Source of the DNA: an uncultured bacterium | GTDB lineage: Bacteria; Cyanobacteriota; Vampirovibrionia; Gastranaerophilales; Gastranaerophilaceae | Direction: 5' to 3' | DNA: 5,693 bases | Assembly (NCBI GenBank): GCA_949288685.1 | Contig: CASELB010000042.1 | Span: 1 to 5,693, forward strand | Part shown: positions 4,847 to 5,693 of the stretch, piece by piece | Layout of the letters: each line of letters opens with the position of its first letter | Position numbering within the stretch: position 1 is the stretch's first letter | Program-made: the position numbers and the translations under genes | Notes under the pieces: model-generated | The model's input: the letters and a program-made list of their open reading frames with translations, nothing else | What the model was told of the DNA's origin: nothing | Databases searched by the model: none

Positions 4847-5509
4847 TTAAAGGTCAGATATAAAACGTTTATAATAAACCGACTCTGTAAAGCTATTCTT
4901 ATTAAGATATTGCGGATAGTTTTGTTTTATATAATTAAAAATATTATTCATTCTTTTGTCGGGCAAATTGTGACGTGACCAGAAGGAACCTCTTACATCC
5001 GGCAAAATTTTACTGTAAGCCGTGATTAGCGCAACAGGATTATACCCGGCGTTAACCATATAATCTACAGCCTTTCTGTCAAATGTAAGTTCATTTTTCT
5101 TCGCCCAGTAATTAAAAGGAAACGCACCGTTTTTAGTTATCATTAACTGCCCGTTCATTATACCGGTATAACTGTGAACCCCTTGAGCAATATTATGAGT
5201 AATTATTGCCGCAACTTCATCGTCACTTGTCATTTTTTGATACTCATTTACAGACACCGTGACTTCACGATTATTATGGAGGTTATAATCTTTATATAAT
5301 GAAGAGTCTGTAGAAACAGGATAAATCGTATAATCTTTAATAAATGTTAAACCGAATATAATACGCTTATCAATATTATTTTTAACCAGCAAATTTGTAC
5401 CGATGTTTTCCACCCTGTATACATCGCTTTTTTCTATAACATCTGCACTTACCGGACCCACCATTATTAAAAATACAAATACAACAAAACAAAAAAATCT
5501 TATATTCAT
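4847..5509 (-). CDS. Secreted M48-like peptidase homologue with degenerate active site
   Basis: This is a 220-residue protein with a Sec signal peptide: a basic start, a hydrophobic core at about 5-18, and a likely cut after VSA at residue 22. The rest follows the M48 peptidase plan. A helix TSDDEVAAIITHNIAQG (94-110) sits where active members have DEVAAIIAHEIAHG; ELTFDRKAVDYMVNAGYNPVAL (140-161) matches the ExxxD third-ligand helix, with E140 and D144 kept. The C-terminal SRHNLPDKRMNNI (178-190) matches the usual S-x-H-P-x-x-x-R end. The zinc/catalytic HExxH has become HNIAQ (105-109), losing the catalytic Glu and the second His while the fold residues stay. It is thus probably an inactive pseudopeptidase acting outside the cytoplasm. 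The ATG has a GAGG site (5522-5519) 9 nt upstream. It is likely the first gene of a minus-strand group with the HEIAH protease. Confidence 0.85.
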   Translation of the reverse strand: MNIRFFCFVVFVFLIMVGPVSADVIEKSDVYRVENIGTNLLVKNNIDKRIIFGLTFIKDYTIYPVSTDSSLYKDYNLHNNREVTVSVNEYQKMTSDDEVAAIITHNIAQGVHSYTGIMNGQLMITKNGAFPFNYWAKKNELTFDRKAVDYMVNAGYNPVALITAYSKILPDVRGSFWSRHNLPDKRMNNIFNYIKQNYPQYLNKNSFTESVYYKRFISDL

Positions 5510-5518
5510 AGCTTCTAA

Positions 5519-5545
5519 CCTCAGATAACAATATTAATTTTAGCA
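5519..5545 (-). promoter_or_regulatory. Extended -10 promoter and RBS of the M48-like gene
   Basis: On the minus strand TGC (5545-5543) directly precedes TAAAAT (5542-5537), an extended -10 matching 5 of 6 bases. Transcription would begin near 5530, and the Shine-Dalgarno GAGG (5522-5519) lies 9 nt before the ATG. No good -35 is visible at the normal distance. Confidence 0.45.
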
Positions 5546-5596
5546 GACAAATCAGTTAAGTTTTGTAAAATTTTTATCAAAATATGACAAAGAAAT

Positions 5597-5625
5597 TTAT
5601 TCACAGACTTATAATATTATCCACA
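5597..5625 (+). promoter_or_regulatory. Two DnaA boxes flanking a TATAAT -10 element
   Basis: TTATTCACA (5597-5605) and TTATCCACA (5617-5625) both fit the DnaA-box consensus TTWTNCACA; the second equals the strongest E. coli form. They are direct repeats (11 identical positions apart from one base, counting the following GA) starting 20 bp apart, about two helical turns. Between them lies a perfect TATAAT (5610-5615). A partial -35, ATGACA (5584-5589), is 20 nt upstream, longer than ideal. The geometry suggests a DnaA-responsive promoter for the gene starting at 5642; an origin role is less likely with only two boxes. Confidence 0.55.
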
Positions 5626-5641
5626 GATAAAGAGAAATATT

Positions 5642-5693
5642 ATGCAAGTAAATTTTACAGGAATAAAAGATCCAAAAATATTTTTAAAACGTC
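5642..5693 (+). CDS. N-terminus of a hypothetical protein, truncated by the window edge
   Basis: Only 17 complete codons are present: MQVNFTGIKDPKIFLKR. The frame is open to the edge. The ATG at 5642 follows a weak purine-rich AGAG (5631-5634) and lies 26 nt after a TATAAT element. The N-terminal pattern M-x-V-N-F-T-G-I is one I associate, from memory, with many proteins of gut Melainabacteria-type bacteria. It is not a signal peptide, and the function cannot be judged from this fragment. The gene is divergent from the M48-like gene, sharing a 132-bp intergenic region with it. Confidence 0.6.
   Translation, partial: MQVNFTGIKDPKIFLKR

Overview
The window is AT-rich and low in GC. Its replication and cell-wall genes are ordinary, but it also has small, poorly conserved accessory genes and gene-free stretches seeded with short palindromic repeats. 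The best guess is a host-associated bacterium related to Candidatus Melainabacteria / Vampirovibrionia (Gastranaerophilales). The main hint is the truncated gene at the right edge, which begins MQVNFTGI, a type of N-terminus I recall as common in that group. This is inference from memory; no rRNA or other decisive marker is present. An S66 LD-carboxypeptidase implies a peptidoglycan-recycling cell.

Left part (1-2563, minus strand). Positions 1-186 carry several copies of a short hairpin repeat. Then, in transcription order from the right, comes dnaX (2563-683; DNA polymerase III gamma/tau subunit), followed 103 nt later by a 130-residue unrecognised protein (579-187). The dnaX promoter lies in a 30-bp gap shared with the divergent ldcA-like gene. 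Extended -10 elements on the two strands overlap there, and the dnaX transcript may be leaderless.

Middle (2594-3715, plus strand). The LD-carboxypeptidase gene ends inside the -35 element of a promoter that probably serves tRNA-Val(UAC) at 3606-3681, which is followed by a clear intrinsic terminator. The roughly 90 nt between promoter and tRNA are not empty. They contain inverted repeats and a 15-nt segment exactly complementary to the tRNA D arm.

Right part (3716-5693). After more hairpin repeats comes a minus-strand group of three genes. The first is a secreted M48-like protein whose HExxH site has decayed to HNIAQ. The second is a non-secreted protein with an intact HEIAH zinc site. The third is a 68-residue ORF whose C-terminus is translated repeat DNA. 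Upstream, a divergent intergenic region holds two DnaA boxes (TTATTCACA and TTATCCACA) 20 bp apart, flanking a perfect TATAAT that faces the truncated right-edge gene.

There is no CRISPR array, transposase, phage module or complete defence system. The points most worth checking are the DnaA-box promoter, the pseudo-protease/protease pair, the divergent promoter, the tRNA leader and the repeat family.
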